Of a stretch of DNA of 64,000 nt, positions 40,692 through 46,926 are shown piece by piece. This stretch comes from CAVUAT01 sp963848045. GTDB taxonomy: Bacteria > Actinomycetota > Thermoleophilia > Solirubrobacterales > 70-9. The notes under the pieces are model-generated. The model saw only the letters and a list, made by a program, of their open reading frames with translations, was not told the DNA's origin and ran no database searches. Numbering within the stretch: position 1 is the first letter of the stretch; each line of letters starts with the position of its first letter. The stretch spans positions 1-64,000 of the forward strand of contig CAWKCC010000003.1 of assembly GCA_963848045.1 (NCBI GenBank), written 5' to 3'. The translations under genes and the position numbers were made by a program.

Positions 40692-41126
40692 TCAGTCGGC
40701 GAGCCGCTCCCAGCTGGCGGCCAGCTGGCGCCGCTGGGCGCGATCGAGCCGCTCGACGAAGAGCCGGCGGATGCCGTCGTGATGGGTGGGTTGCGCCCGC
40801 CCGAGCGCCGCTCGTCCCTTCGCCGTCAGCGCGGCCAGTGCCCCGCGGGCGTCATCCGGGCATTCACGCCGGGCGACGAGCCCGTCGCGCTCGAGCCGGT
40901 CGACCAGGCGCGTCAGCCCGCTGCGGCTGAGCACGACCGCGTCGGCCAGCTCCGACATGCGCAGCTCGCCGCCGGGGGCCGAGGAGAGCTGGACGAGCAC
41001 GTCGTAGCTGCTCAACGGCAGCCCGTGCTCGCGGCGCAGCTCCTGGTCGAGCTCGTGGGTGATCCGGGCGTGGGTGCGGAGCAGCCCCAGCCAGGCGGCC
41101 CGCTCATCGGCGCTCAGTGGTTGCAT
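40692..41126 (-). CDS. MarR-family transcriptional regulator
   Basis: A 144-residue winged-helix regulator. LPLSSYDVLVQLSSAPGGELRMSELADAVVLSRSGLTRLVDRLERDGLVAR is the full MarR DNA-binding block, including the conserved SRSGLTRLVDRLE recognition helix, followed by ALAALTAKGR. ATG 41126 is preferred; it overlaps a TTGCATACGCAA site, suggesting autorepression. Ligand and regulon are unknown. The divergent side holds only a 24-codon ORF and the DUF5679 gene. Confidence 0.92.
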   Translation of the reverse strand: MQPLSADERAAWLGLLRTHARITHELDQELRREHGLPLSSYDVLVQLSSAPGGELRMSELADAVVLSRSGLTRLVDRLERDGLVARRECPDDARGALAALTAKGRAALGRAQPTHHDGIRRLFVERLDRAQRRQLAASWERLAD

Positions 41127-41160
41127 ACGCAAGTATCGTAGGGATGGCGGTTGCGTACGG
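41121..41160. promoter_or_regulatory. MarR operator-like sites
   Basis: TTGCATACGCAA (41121-41132) is an imperfect palindrome covering the regulator start. A second related half, TTGCGTACG, lies at 41151-41159, about three helical turns away. Spacing and position suit autoregulation by the MarR protein. Confidence 0.5.
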
Positions 41161-41219
41161 TCGCGACGCCGTCCCCTACGAGCTGATCGCCCTCTGCCGC
41201 CCGTCGCGTTGGCGGTGAG

Positions 41220-41369
41220 CTAGCCGTCCAGCTTCCCGATCCTGAAGATCTTGGTTCCGCAGTCGGGGCAGACGCCCTGGATGGCGGGCCGCCCGTTCTT
41301 CATGGTCACCTGATGCGGGTCCTTGATCTCGACCTTCTTGCGCTCCTTGACGCAATAGCCCTGAGCCAT
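41220..41369 (-). CDS. DUF5679-type small zinc-ribbon protein
   Basis: A 49-residue protein too small for routine ORF filters. It reads QGYCVKERKKVEIKDPHQ, then VTMKNGRPAIQGVCPDCG, then TKIFRIGKLDG. The pattern (YCVK..., NGRPAxxGxCPxCGTKxFRIG) matches DUF5679 proteins, which usually have two CxxC knuckles. Here the first knuckle is YCVKE, with Glu where the second Cys is normally found, so metal binding may use three Cys plus Glu or be altered. AGGAGGTTGGAG precedes the ATG. Function unknown. Confidence 0.8.
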   Translation of the reverse strand: MAQGYCVKERKKVEIKDPHQVTMKNGRPAIQGVCPDCGTKIFRIGKLDG

Positions 41370-41467
41370 CTCCAACCTCCTCTTTCAGGAGCCGTATCGG
41401 CCTCTTCAGAGCCTCACGAGCCGCGTGAGCGCTCCTGGGCAGATGACGCTAGAGCGCCCCCCGGACG

Positions 41468-41845
41468 CTAGGGGGTGGCGCCCGGGAGCGCCGGCTGCGC
41501 GCCCGCCTTGCCGCCGCCCGAGCCCTGCAGGTTCTGGATCTCGGTCGCGTTCTGGGTCTGCTGGGCCTCGACCGCAGAGAGGCGCTCCTCGATGGCGCTG
41601 AGCCGCACGTTGAGCTGCTTCAGCTCCTTCTCGGTCTGGGACTTGACCGAGGCGCCGAGCTCGTTGACCTGTTCGGTTAGCGCGTCGACGTCGTCCTCGG
41701 TGGCGGCGTTCTGCTGGTTGACCACGCCCAGCGCCAGCGCGCCCGCCGAGGCGAGCACCGCCAGGACCACCGCGGCGCCGCCGAGGCGCGCGGTGCGCTG
41801 CTGCTTGCGCTCGATCTCGGCCATCCAGCCCTGCACCCCCTCCAT
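41468..41845 (-). CDS. Membrane-anchored coiled-coil protein with Lys/Ala-rich N-terminus
   Basis: From the first in-frame ATG (41845) the protein has 125 residues: one membrane helix (LGGAAVVLAVLASAGALALGV), then a coiled coil (VDALTEQVNELGASVKSQTE, then LKQLNVRLSAIEERLSAVEA) and a Gly/Pro tail. The frame remains open and coding-like upstream to 42082, encoding about 75 Lys/Ala/Ser-rich residues (AGSKSRSSTAKSAGSKAAG) like a histone H1 tail. No standard start is in frame there, but ATGGGG at about 42080 would join it if one G were missing from the sequence. The full-length protein is probably about 200 residues. Confidence 0.6.
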   Translation of the reverse strand: MEGVQGWMAEIERKQQRTARLGGAAVVLAVLASAGALALGVVNQQNAATEDDVDALTEQVNELGASVKSQTEKELKQLNVRLSAIEERLSAVEAQQTQNATEIQNLQGSGGGKAGAQPALPGATP

Positions 41846-42155
41846 GCGCTCCTCGAGGTTGGGCGGCGGGGCCTTCTTGGCGGGCTTCGAGGCGGCGGCC
41901 CTCTTCGAGCCCCTGGAGGTGGACTTGGCCGCGCTCGCCTTGCCCTTCGTGGCGGAGGCTTTCGCGCCGGCAATCTTCGTTCCGGCAGCCTTGCTCCCGG
42001 CGGACTTCGCCGTCGACGAGCGGCTCTTGGAGCCGGCCGCGGAAGCAGACCTGGTTGACTTGCGCTGAGCGATGGCCCCATCCTATTCGGCGCGGCCCAC
42101 GGAACGCGTCGCCTCCTAAGATCCCCTCTCCCCAACCACGCAAGGAGATCCGCAG

Positions 42156-43319
42156 ATGCCCGAAGCAGTGATCGTCGACACCCTGCGCACGCCGATCGGC
42201 CGCGCCTTCAAGGGATCGCTCGCCCAGCTCCGCCCCGAGGAGACGGGCGCCTACGTGATTGACCAGCTGCTGGAGCGCAACCCCGGCGTGGAGCCCGCCT
42301 CGGTCAACGAGGTCTTCGCCGGCTGCGGCATGCCCCAGGGCCTGCAGGCCTTCAACATCGCCAGGATCATGACCCTGCTCTCCGAGAAGCTCCCGAACGA
42401 GACCACGGCGGTGACGATGTCGCGCTACTGCGCCTCCAGCCTGGACTCGATCCGCCATGCGGCGAACGCGATCAAGGCCGGCGAGGGCGACACCTACGTC
42501 GCGGCAGGGGTGGAGTTCGTGAGCCGCTTCAACGAGCGCACCGAGCCGGCCGGTGTGGCCGACCGCAACGAGAACCTGATCGGCGAGAACGGCCAGCCCA
42601 ACGCCTACATCGATATGGGCGTCACCGCCGTCAACGTGGCCAAGCGCTACGAGGTCAGCCGCGCCGACATGGACAAGTACGCGCAGCGCTCGCAGGAGCT
42701 GGCCGTGAAGAGCCAGGAGGACGGCTTCTTCGACCGCGAGATCGTCCCGGTCAAGACCGCCGACGGCACCGAGGTCGCCCGCGACGACGGCCCGCGCGCC
42801 AGCTCCACGCTCGAGAAGCTCAGCGAGCTGCCCGAGGCCTTCGAGGGCGGGGGCGGCGTCACCGCCGGCAACTCCTGCCCGCTCAACGACGGCGCCGCCG
42901 CCGTGCTCGTGATGTCAGCCGACCGCGCCAAGGAGCTGGGCCTGGCGCCGCGGGCCAAGCTCGTCACCGCGGCCACCCACGGCAACGAGCCCGAGTACAT
43001 GGGCGTCGCTCCGATCGGCGCGATCGGCACCGTGCTGGAGCGCGCCGGGATGAAGATCGGCGACATCGACGTGGTCGAGCTCAACGAGGCCTTTGCGGCC
43101 CAGGTGATCCCGATCATGGCCGAGTGCGACATCCCCCTGGAGAAGATGAACACCCACGGTGGCGCGATCGCCCTGGGCCACCCCTTCGGGATGACCGGCG
43201 CCCGGATCATGGGCACCCTGCTGAACGTGATGGAGACCGACGATCACCAGGTCGGGCTCGAGACGATGTGCGTCGCCGGCGGCCAGGGCGAGGCGATGAT
43301 CGTCGAGCGTCTCAACTAG
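42156..43319 (+). CDS. Acetyl-CoA C-acyltransferase (thiolase)
   Basis: A 387-residue thiolase of the degradative type. The acyl-accepting Cys is in MSRYCASSLDSIRHAANAI, the catalytic His in MNTHGGAIALGHPFGMTGAR, and the second Cys in METMCVAGGQGEAM-like LETMCVAGGQGEAM. It should cleave 3-ketoacyl-CoA with CoA in beta-oxidation, consistent with the acyl-CoA dehydrogenases at 0.5 and 46.9 kb and the hydratase at 56 kb. AAGGAG lies 7 nt before the ATG. No hydroxyacyl-CoA dehydrogenase partner is adjacent. Confidence 0.94.
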   Translation: MPEAVIVDTLRTPIGRAFKGSLAQLRPEETGAYVIDQLLERNPGVEPASVNEVFAGCGMPQGLQAFNIARIMTLLSEKLPNETTAVTMSRYCASSLDSIRHAANAIKAGEGDTYVAAGVEFVSRFNERTEPAGVADRNENLIGENGQPNAYIDMGVTAVNVAKRYEVSRADMDKYAQRSQELAVKSQEDGFFDREIVPVKTADGTEVARDDGPRASSTLEKLSELPEAFEGGGGVTAGNSCPLNDGAAAVLVMSADRAKELGLAPRAKLVTAATHGNEPEYMGVAPIGAIGTVLERAGMKIGDIDVVELNEAFAAQVIPIMAECDIPLEKMNTHGGAIALGHPFGMTGARIMGTLLNVMETDDHQVGLETMCVAGGQGEAMIVERLN

Positions 43320-43340
43320 GCGCGCGACAAGCCAGCCGTG

Positions 43341-43368
43341 CGAAGGGCCCCGCGCCGGGGGCCCTTCG
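43341..43368. terminator. Terminator hairpin downstream of the thiolase
   Basis: CGAAGGGCCCC (43341-43351) pairs perfectly with GGGGCCCTTCG (43358-43368). It is placed between the thiolase stop and the convergent Cys-repeat gene. Confidence 0.75.
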
Positions 43369-43378
43369 CAGGGGCGGC

Positions 43379-43993
43379 CTATGAATCGAGGCTCGGCTGG
43401 CCGGGTGCCTTCGCCTTGCCCGAGACGCACCTGCCGAACGCGTTCTTGCCGTTCTTGTTTTCGCCGTAGAACTCCTCGAACGTCTTGCCGCCGTGGCCGG
43501 CCGCGAAGTCCGGGTCCGCCTGTTCGGCACGGCAGGCCGCCACCGCGACGGCGTTCTCGCCCGGCTTGTCCCCGGGGTGCGTGCCCTGCTTTCCTCCATG
43601 TCCCGCGCCCGCGTTTCCTCCGGGGGGCGCGGCCTTGACCTTGCCCGAGACGCACTTGCCGAAGGCGTTGCGTCCCTTGCGGTTGGTCCCGTAGCGCTCG
43701 GCGAAGGCAGCGGCTCCGATCTCGGTCCGCTCCGCGCGGCACTCCTTGCTCGCCTTGCGAAGCGCGGGGCGCTTGACTCCCGCGCAGCTCGGCATCGCGG
43801 GCTTGCCGTAGCGCTCGCCGAAGGCCTTGTTGCCGAGCGCCTTGCGCTCCTTCGCGCACTGCTTGGCGGCGAGCTTGCCCAGCGCCTTGCCCTTGCTCTT
43901 GCCGGCGCCGGTCGCGCCGCCCGCGCTCAGGCTGACTGCCAGCATCGCGATGCCGGCCAGTGTCAGTGTCCTGCCGATGCTCCTGCTCGTCAT
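43379..43993 (-). CDS. Secreted Cys-repeat protein A
   Basis: A 204-residue exported protein. The signal peptide is LTLAGIAMLAVSLSAGGATG. Three related units of 35-45 residues follow, each opening with Cys-x-x-Glu and closing near a Tyr-Gly or Gly-Lys-Cys: QCAKERKALGNKAFGERYGKPAMPSC; ECRAERTEIGAAAFAERYG with RNAFGKCVSGK; and ACRAEQADPDFAAGHGG with EEFYGENKNGKNAFGRCVSGK. Each unit has two Cys, probably one disulfide. The linker before the last unit is Gly/His-rich. A close paralogue lies at 44833. Function unknown; the DsbA/VKOR pair in this window could oxidise it. Confidence 0.78.
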   Translation of the reverse strand: MTSRSIGRTLTLAGIAMLAVSLSAGGATGAGKSKGKALGKLAAKQCAKERKALGNKAFGERYGKPAMPSCAGVKRPALRKASKECRAERTEIGAAAFAERYGTNRKGRNAFGKCVSGKVKAAPPGGNAGAGHGGKQGTHPGDKPGENAVAVAACRAEQADPDFAAGHGGKTFEEFYGENKNGKNAFGRCVSGKAKAPGQPSLDS

Positions 43994-44099
43994 CAGTCCC
44001 CCTAGGTCGTCATGGTCGGGTCGCCTTCAGTCCTGCTTGCCGCGCAGGTGCATTGAAGCGCCGGATGACGGCGCTGGCCCACGCGCTGGACCTATGTCC

Positions 44100-44105
44100 T
44101 AGGCT
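44100..44105 (+). promoter_or_regulatory. -10 box of the DUF4126 gene
   Basis: TAGGCT, 9 nt before the GTG at 44115. Confidence 0.45.
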
Positions 44106-44114
44106 GGCGCGCCC

Positions 44115-44714
44115 GTGGACCTGGTCCCGACAGTGATCAGCACCGGCTACGCGACCGGGCTGAACGCTTACGGCACCGTGGTGCTTCTCAACCTGCTTGG
44201 CCGGGTCGGGTTCGGCGAGGTGCCCGAGCCGCTGATGGGCGACACCGTCCTGATCGTGGCGGGGGTGATGTACGCGATCGAGTTCATCACCGACAAGATC
44301 CCCTACCTGGACAATGCCTGGGACCTGGCCCATACGGTGATCCGACCCGCGGTTGGCGGCCTGATCGGAGTCGAGTTCGCGCAGTTCGACCAGGCCGGCG
44401 GGGTGGAGCAGGTGGTCTCGGGAGGGCTCTCCGGGGGCACCTCACTGGCCAGCCACGCCGTCAAGGCGGGCGTGCGCCTCGGCATCAACGCCTCGCCGGA
44501 GCCGGTCTCGAACATCTTCATCAGCCTCGTCGAGGACGGCATCGTCGCCGCTGTGATCGCCCTCGCTCTCGCCGAGCCCGTGATCGCGCTTGCCGTCGTG
44601 CTGGTGCTGCTCGCCGCCGGCCTCGCGCTGATCGTGATGCTGCGAAGGGGCATCCGCCGGGCGCTGGATCGGCGTCGCTCGCGAGACGGGCCCACGCCCG
44701 ACGATCGGGGTTGA
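44115..44714 (+). CDS. DUF4126 membrane protein
   Basis: A 199-residue protein with four or five hydrophobic segments. STGYATGLNAYGTVVLLNLLG opens it, and the block VLIVAGVMYAIEFITDKIPYLDNAWDLAHTVIRP is characteristic of DUF4126. A second half (SHAVKAGVRLGINASPEPVSN, then EDGIVAAVIALALAEPVIAL) completes the family. No activity is established for the family. It sits between, and divergent or convergent to, the two Cys-repeat paralogues. Confidence 0.85.
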   Translation: MDLVPTVISTGYATGLNAYGTVVLLNLLGRVGFGEVPEPLMGDTVLIVAGVMYAIEFITDKIPYLDNAWDLAHTVIRPAVGGLIGVEFAQFDQAGGVEQVVSGGLSGGTSLASHAVKAGVRLGINASPEPVSNIFISLVEDGIVAAVIALALAEPVIALAVVLVLLAAGLALIVMLRRGIRRALDRRRSRDGPTPDDRG

Positions 44715-44775
44715 GGCTTCGCCGAGGAAGGCTCGCTGACGATCAGCTTCTGCGACCGATGCGAGAGCCGCACGA

Positions 44776-44804
44776 GAAAGGGCCCCGCTCGGCGGGGCCC
44801 TTTC
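44776..44804. terminator. Bidirectional terminator
   Basis: GAAAGGGCCCCGC (44776-44788) and its exact complement (44792-44804) form a 13-bp stem with loop TCG between the convergent DUF4126 and Cys-repeat B genes. The A/T bases at the foot provide a short U-run on either strand. Confidence 0.8.
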
Positions 44805-44832
44805 CATTCGGTCTCGGTGAGCTGCTGGTGCG

Positions 44833-45405
44833 TCAGGCGGTCGGCGCGGGGGCCTTCGCCTTGCTCGAGACGCACTTGCCGAACGCGTTCTTGAGGTTGT
44901 TGTTGGTGCCGTAGAACTCGTCGAACGTCTTGCCGCCGTGCGCGTCGGCGAAGCCCGGGTCCGAGCGCTCGGCCTTGCACTGCCGCGCGGCGTTGAGCAC
45001 CTTGCCGGACTCCTTGCCCAGGACCTTCCCGAGCTTCTTGCCGGACTTGCGGCTGACGCACTTGCCGAAGGCGTTGCGGCGGTTCTTGTTGGAGCCGTAC
45101 TTCTCGCTGAACGCCTCGACGCCCATCTCGTTGCGCTCGGCCTTGCAGGCCTTGCTGGCGCGCTTCACGACCGGAGCGCCCTCGGAGCGCTTGACGCCGA
45201 GGCAGTTCGGCATCGACGGCTTGCCATAGAGCTCGTTGAACGCGTCCTTGCCGAGCGCCTTCTTCTCGGCCGAGCAACGCTTCGCCGAGATCTTGCCGAG
45301 CGCCTTGCCCTGGCTCTTGCCGGGCTTGGCGGTCGCGCCGCCTGCACCGACCGTGACGGCCAGCAGGCCCACGGTCGCCAGCGCCAGTCCCTTTCGAAAG
45401 CTCAT
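44833..45405 (-). CDS. Secreted Cys-repeat protein B
   Basis: A 190-residue exported paralogue of the 43379 protein. The signal peptide is LALATVGLLAVTVGAGGATA. The three units are RCSAEKKALGKDAFNELYGKP with NCLGVK; ACKAERNEMGVEAFSEKYG with RRNAFGKCVSRK; and QCKAERSDPGFADAHGG with DEFYGTNNNLKNAFGKCVSSK. The order, spacing and Cys positions match protein A throughout, and a Lys-rich stretch (KSGKKLGKVLGKESGK) replaces A's Gly/His linker. AGGAGGAA precedes the ATG. Function unknown. Confidence 0.78.
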   Translation of the reverse strand: MSFRKGLALATVGLLAVTVGAGGATAKPGKSQGKALGKISAKRCSAEKKALGKDAFNELYGKPSMPNCLGVKRSEGAPVVKRASKACKAERNEMGVEAFSEKYGSNKNRRNAFGKCVSRKSGKKLGKVLGKESGKVLNAARQCKAERSDPGFADAHGGKTFDEFYGTNNNLKNAFGKCVSSKAKAPAPTA

Positions 45406-45568
45406 TTCTTCCTCCTGGTCCCTTTTGGTGGTATCTCAATCCCGATAGCGCCGCGTGTCGGCGCGGGGTTACTCGCGTGTGCTATCGGCCGGGTGGCCCC
45501 ACGCCAGCAGACAGCCAGATGACCTAGCCGGACATCCGACGCCACGAGTGATCCGTCGGGGCGGAGGG

Positions 45569-45574
45569 TATCTT
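45569..45574 (+). promoter_or_regulatory. -10 box of the ECF sigma gene
   Basis: TATCTT, 8 nt before the ATG at 45583. Confidence 0.4.
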
Positions 45575-45582
45575 CGGCGTCG

Positions 45583-46137
45583 ATGGTCACTGACCGCTTC
45601 AGCGAGCTGCTGCTCGCGGCCCAGCAGGGGGAAGAGGCCGCCTGGGCAGAGATCTTCGCCGAGCTCGCTCCCGCGGTGCTCGGCTACCTGCGCGGGAGCG
45701 GTGTGGCCGATCCCGAGGATGCGATGGGCGAGACCTTCCTGCAGGTAGCCCGCGACGCCGCCGGGTTCGACGGTGACTGGGCGCAGTTTCGCGCCTGGGT
45801 CTTCACGGTCGCTCACCATCGCCTCATAGACGCTCGCCGGCGCGGGGCGCGCCGCCCGCTCGAGCTCGTCGCGGACCCGCCCGAGCCGGCGGGCCGGGCG
45901 GCCGATGACGCCTCGGTCGAGGCGCTGGCCCGGATCGGCGCGGACGAGGTCGTCGCGTTGCTCGCGGCGCTCTCACCCGACCAGCGATCCGTGCTGCTGC
46001 TGCGCGTGGTCGCCGACCTCAGCCTCGAGCAGGTCGCCGAGGCGATGGGCAAGCGCGTCGGAGCAGTGAAGCAGCTCCAGCGCCGCGGGTTGATCGCGGC
46101 CAAGCACGAGCTCGCCAAGCAGGGCGTAACCCGATGA
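45583..46137 (+). CDS. ECF-type RNA polymerase sigma factor
   Basis: A 184-residue sigma factor. Region 2 is AWAEIFAELAPAVLGYLRGSGVADPEDAMGETFLQVARD plus AQFRAWVFTVAHHRLIDARRR. Region 4 is LLAALSPDQRSVLLLRVVADLSLEQVAEAMGKRVGAVKQLQRRGLIAAKHEL. It should direct RNA polymerase to a small regulon, held inactive by a partner until a signal arrives. The next gene overlaps by ATGA and encodes a single-pass membrane protein that is the likely partner. Confidence 0.93.
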   Translation: MVTDRFSELLLAAQQGEEAAWAEIFAELAPAVLGYLRGSGVADPEDAMGETFLQVARDAAGFDGDWAQFRAWVFTVAHHRLIDARRRGARRPLELVADPPEPAGRAADDASVEALARIGADEVVALLAALSPDQRSVLLLRVVADLSLEQVAEAMGKRVGAVKQLQRRGLIAAKHELAKQGVTR

Positions 46138-46919
46138 GCGGCAACGGCGCTTCCCCGGACGAGATGGCTTTTCTGCGGAACCCCGCCGCCGACCCCGAGT
46201 TGGCCGGCCTCTCCGAGGCGCTGCGCACCAACCTCCTCGCCCCCCCGGACCGGGCGACCGCCGCGGCCCTCGTCCCACGGCTCGCCGGGCAGGCGCGGAT
46301 CTCGGCGGCGCAGGCGCCGGGAGCAGGCATGTCCTCCGCACCGCGCGGTCGCTCCCGCAGGCGTCTGGCAGCGAAGGTCGCGCTCGGCGTCGCCTCGGTG
46401 CCACTGCTGACGGCGGGCATCGCGTTCGCCGGCGTAAAGCTCCCCGGCCCGGCTCAGTCGGCCTTCGAGGGGGTCGGCCTCGAGCTGCCGAACCAAGGCG
46501 ACCGGAGCACCGGCGCCGGCTCGGGGGAGAACGGGGCGGGTGCTCCGACCACGGCCGAGCCGCAGGGACCGGCCCCGGGCGCCGAGAAGGCTCCGGCCGG
46601 CTCCGGCGCCGGCAAGGCGCGTCCCGGCCGTAGCAAGCCCTCGACGGGCTCGAGGAGCCTGGACAACGGCGAGGGGATCTCGCAGGGCCAAGGCAAGAGC
46701 GGCGCCGCCCCCGGCCAGAACAAGCCGGACAGAGGCCCCGCCCAGGGAAAGGCCGTCGGCAAGAACGGGTCGACGCCCCCAGGCAAGGCCAAGAAGCCGG
46801 CATCCTCAGGGAAGGCCAGCAAGCCGGCATCCTCAGGGAAGGCCAGGAAGCCCGCCAAGCCCCCGAAGCCGCAGTCGGCGGTCGGCGGCAAGAGCAAAGG
46901 CGCGGCGAAGAAGGAGTAG
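46134..46919 (+). CDS. Membrane partner of the ECF sigma factor with long basic tail
   Basis: A 261-residue protein in the position of an anti-sigma factor. The N-terminal 75 residues (EMAFLRNPAADPELAGLSEALRTNLLAPPDR) would be cytoplasmic and have no zinc HxxxCxxC motif. One membrane segment (VALGVASVPLLTAGIAFAGV) follows. The outer 155 residues are disordered, rich in Gly, Pro, Ser and Lys, with near-exact repeats (KPASSGKASKPASSGKARKP) encoded by a 27-bp DNA repeat. Such Lys/Pro tails may thread into cell wall. The partner role rests on the overlap and topology. Confidence 0.75.
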   Translation: MSGNGASPDEMAFLRNPAADPELAGLSEALRTNLLAPPDRATAAALVPRLAGQARISAAQAPGAGMSSAPRGRSRRRLAAKVALGVASVPLLTAGIAFAGVKLPGPAQSAFEGVGLELPNQGDRSTGAGSGENGAGAPTTAEPQGPAPGAEKAPAGSGAGKARPGRSKPSTGSRSLDNGEGISQGQGKSGAAPGQNKPDRGPAQGKAVGKNGSTPPGKAKKPASSGKASKPASSGKARKPAKPPKPQSAVGGKSKGAAKKE

Positions 46920-46926
46920 CCGGGAC

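Noticed and set aside
41144..41218. A 24-codon ORF as an annotated gene.
   Set aside because: Too short and without similarity; kept only as part of the MarR region finding.
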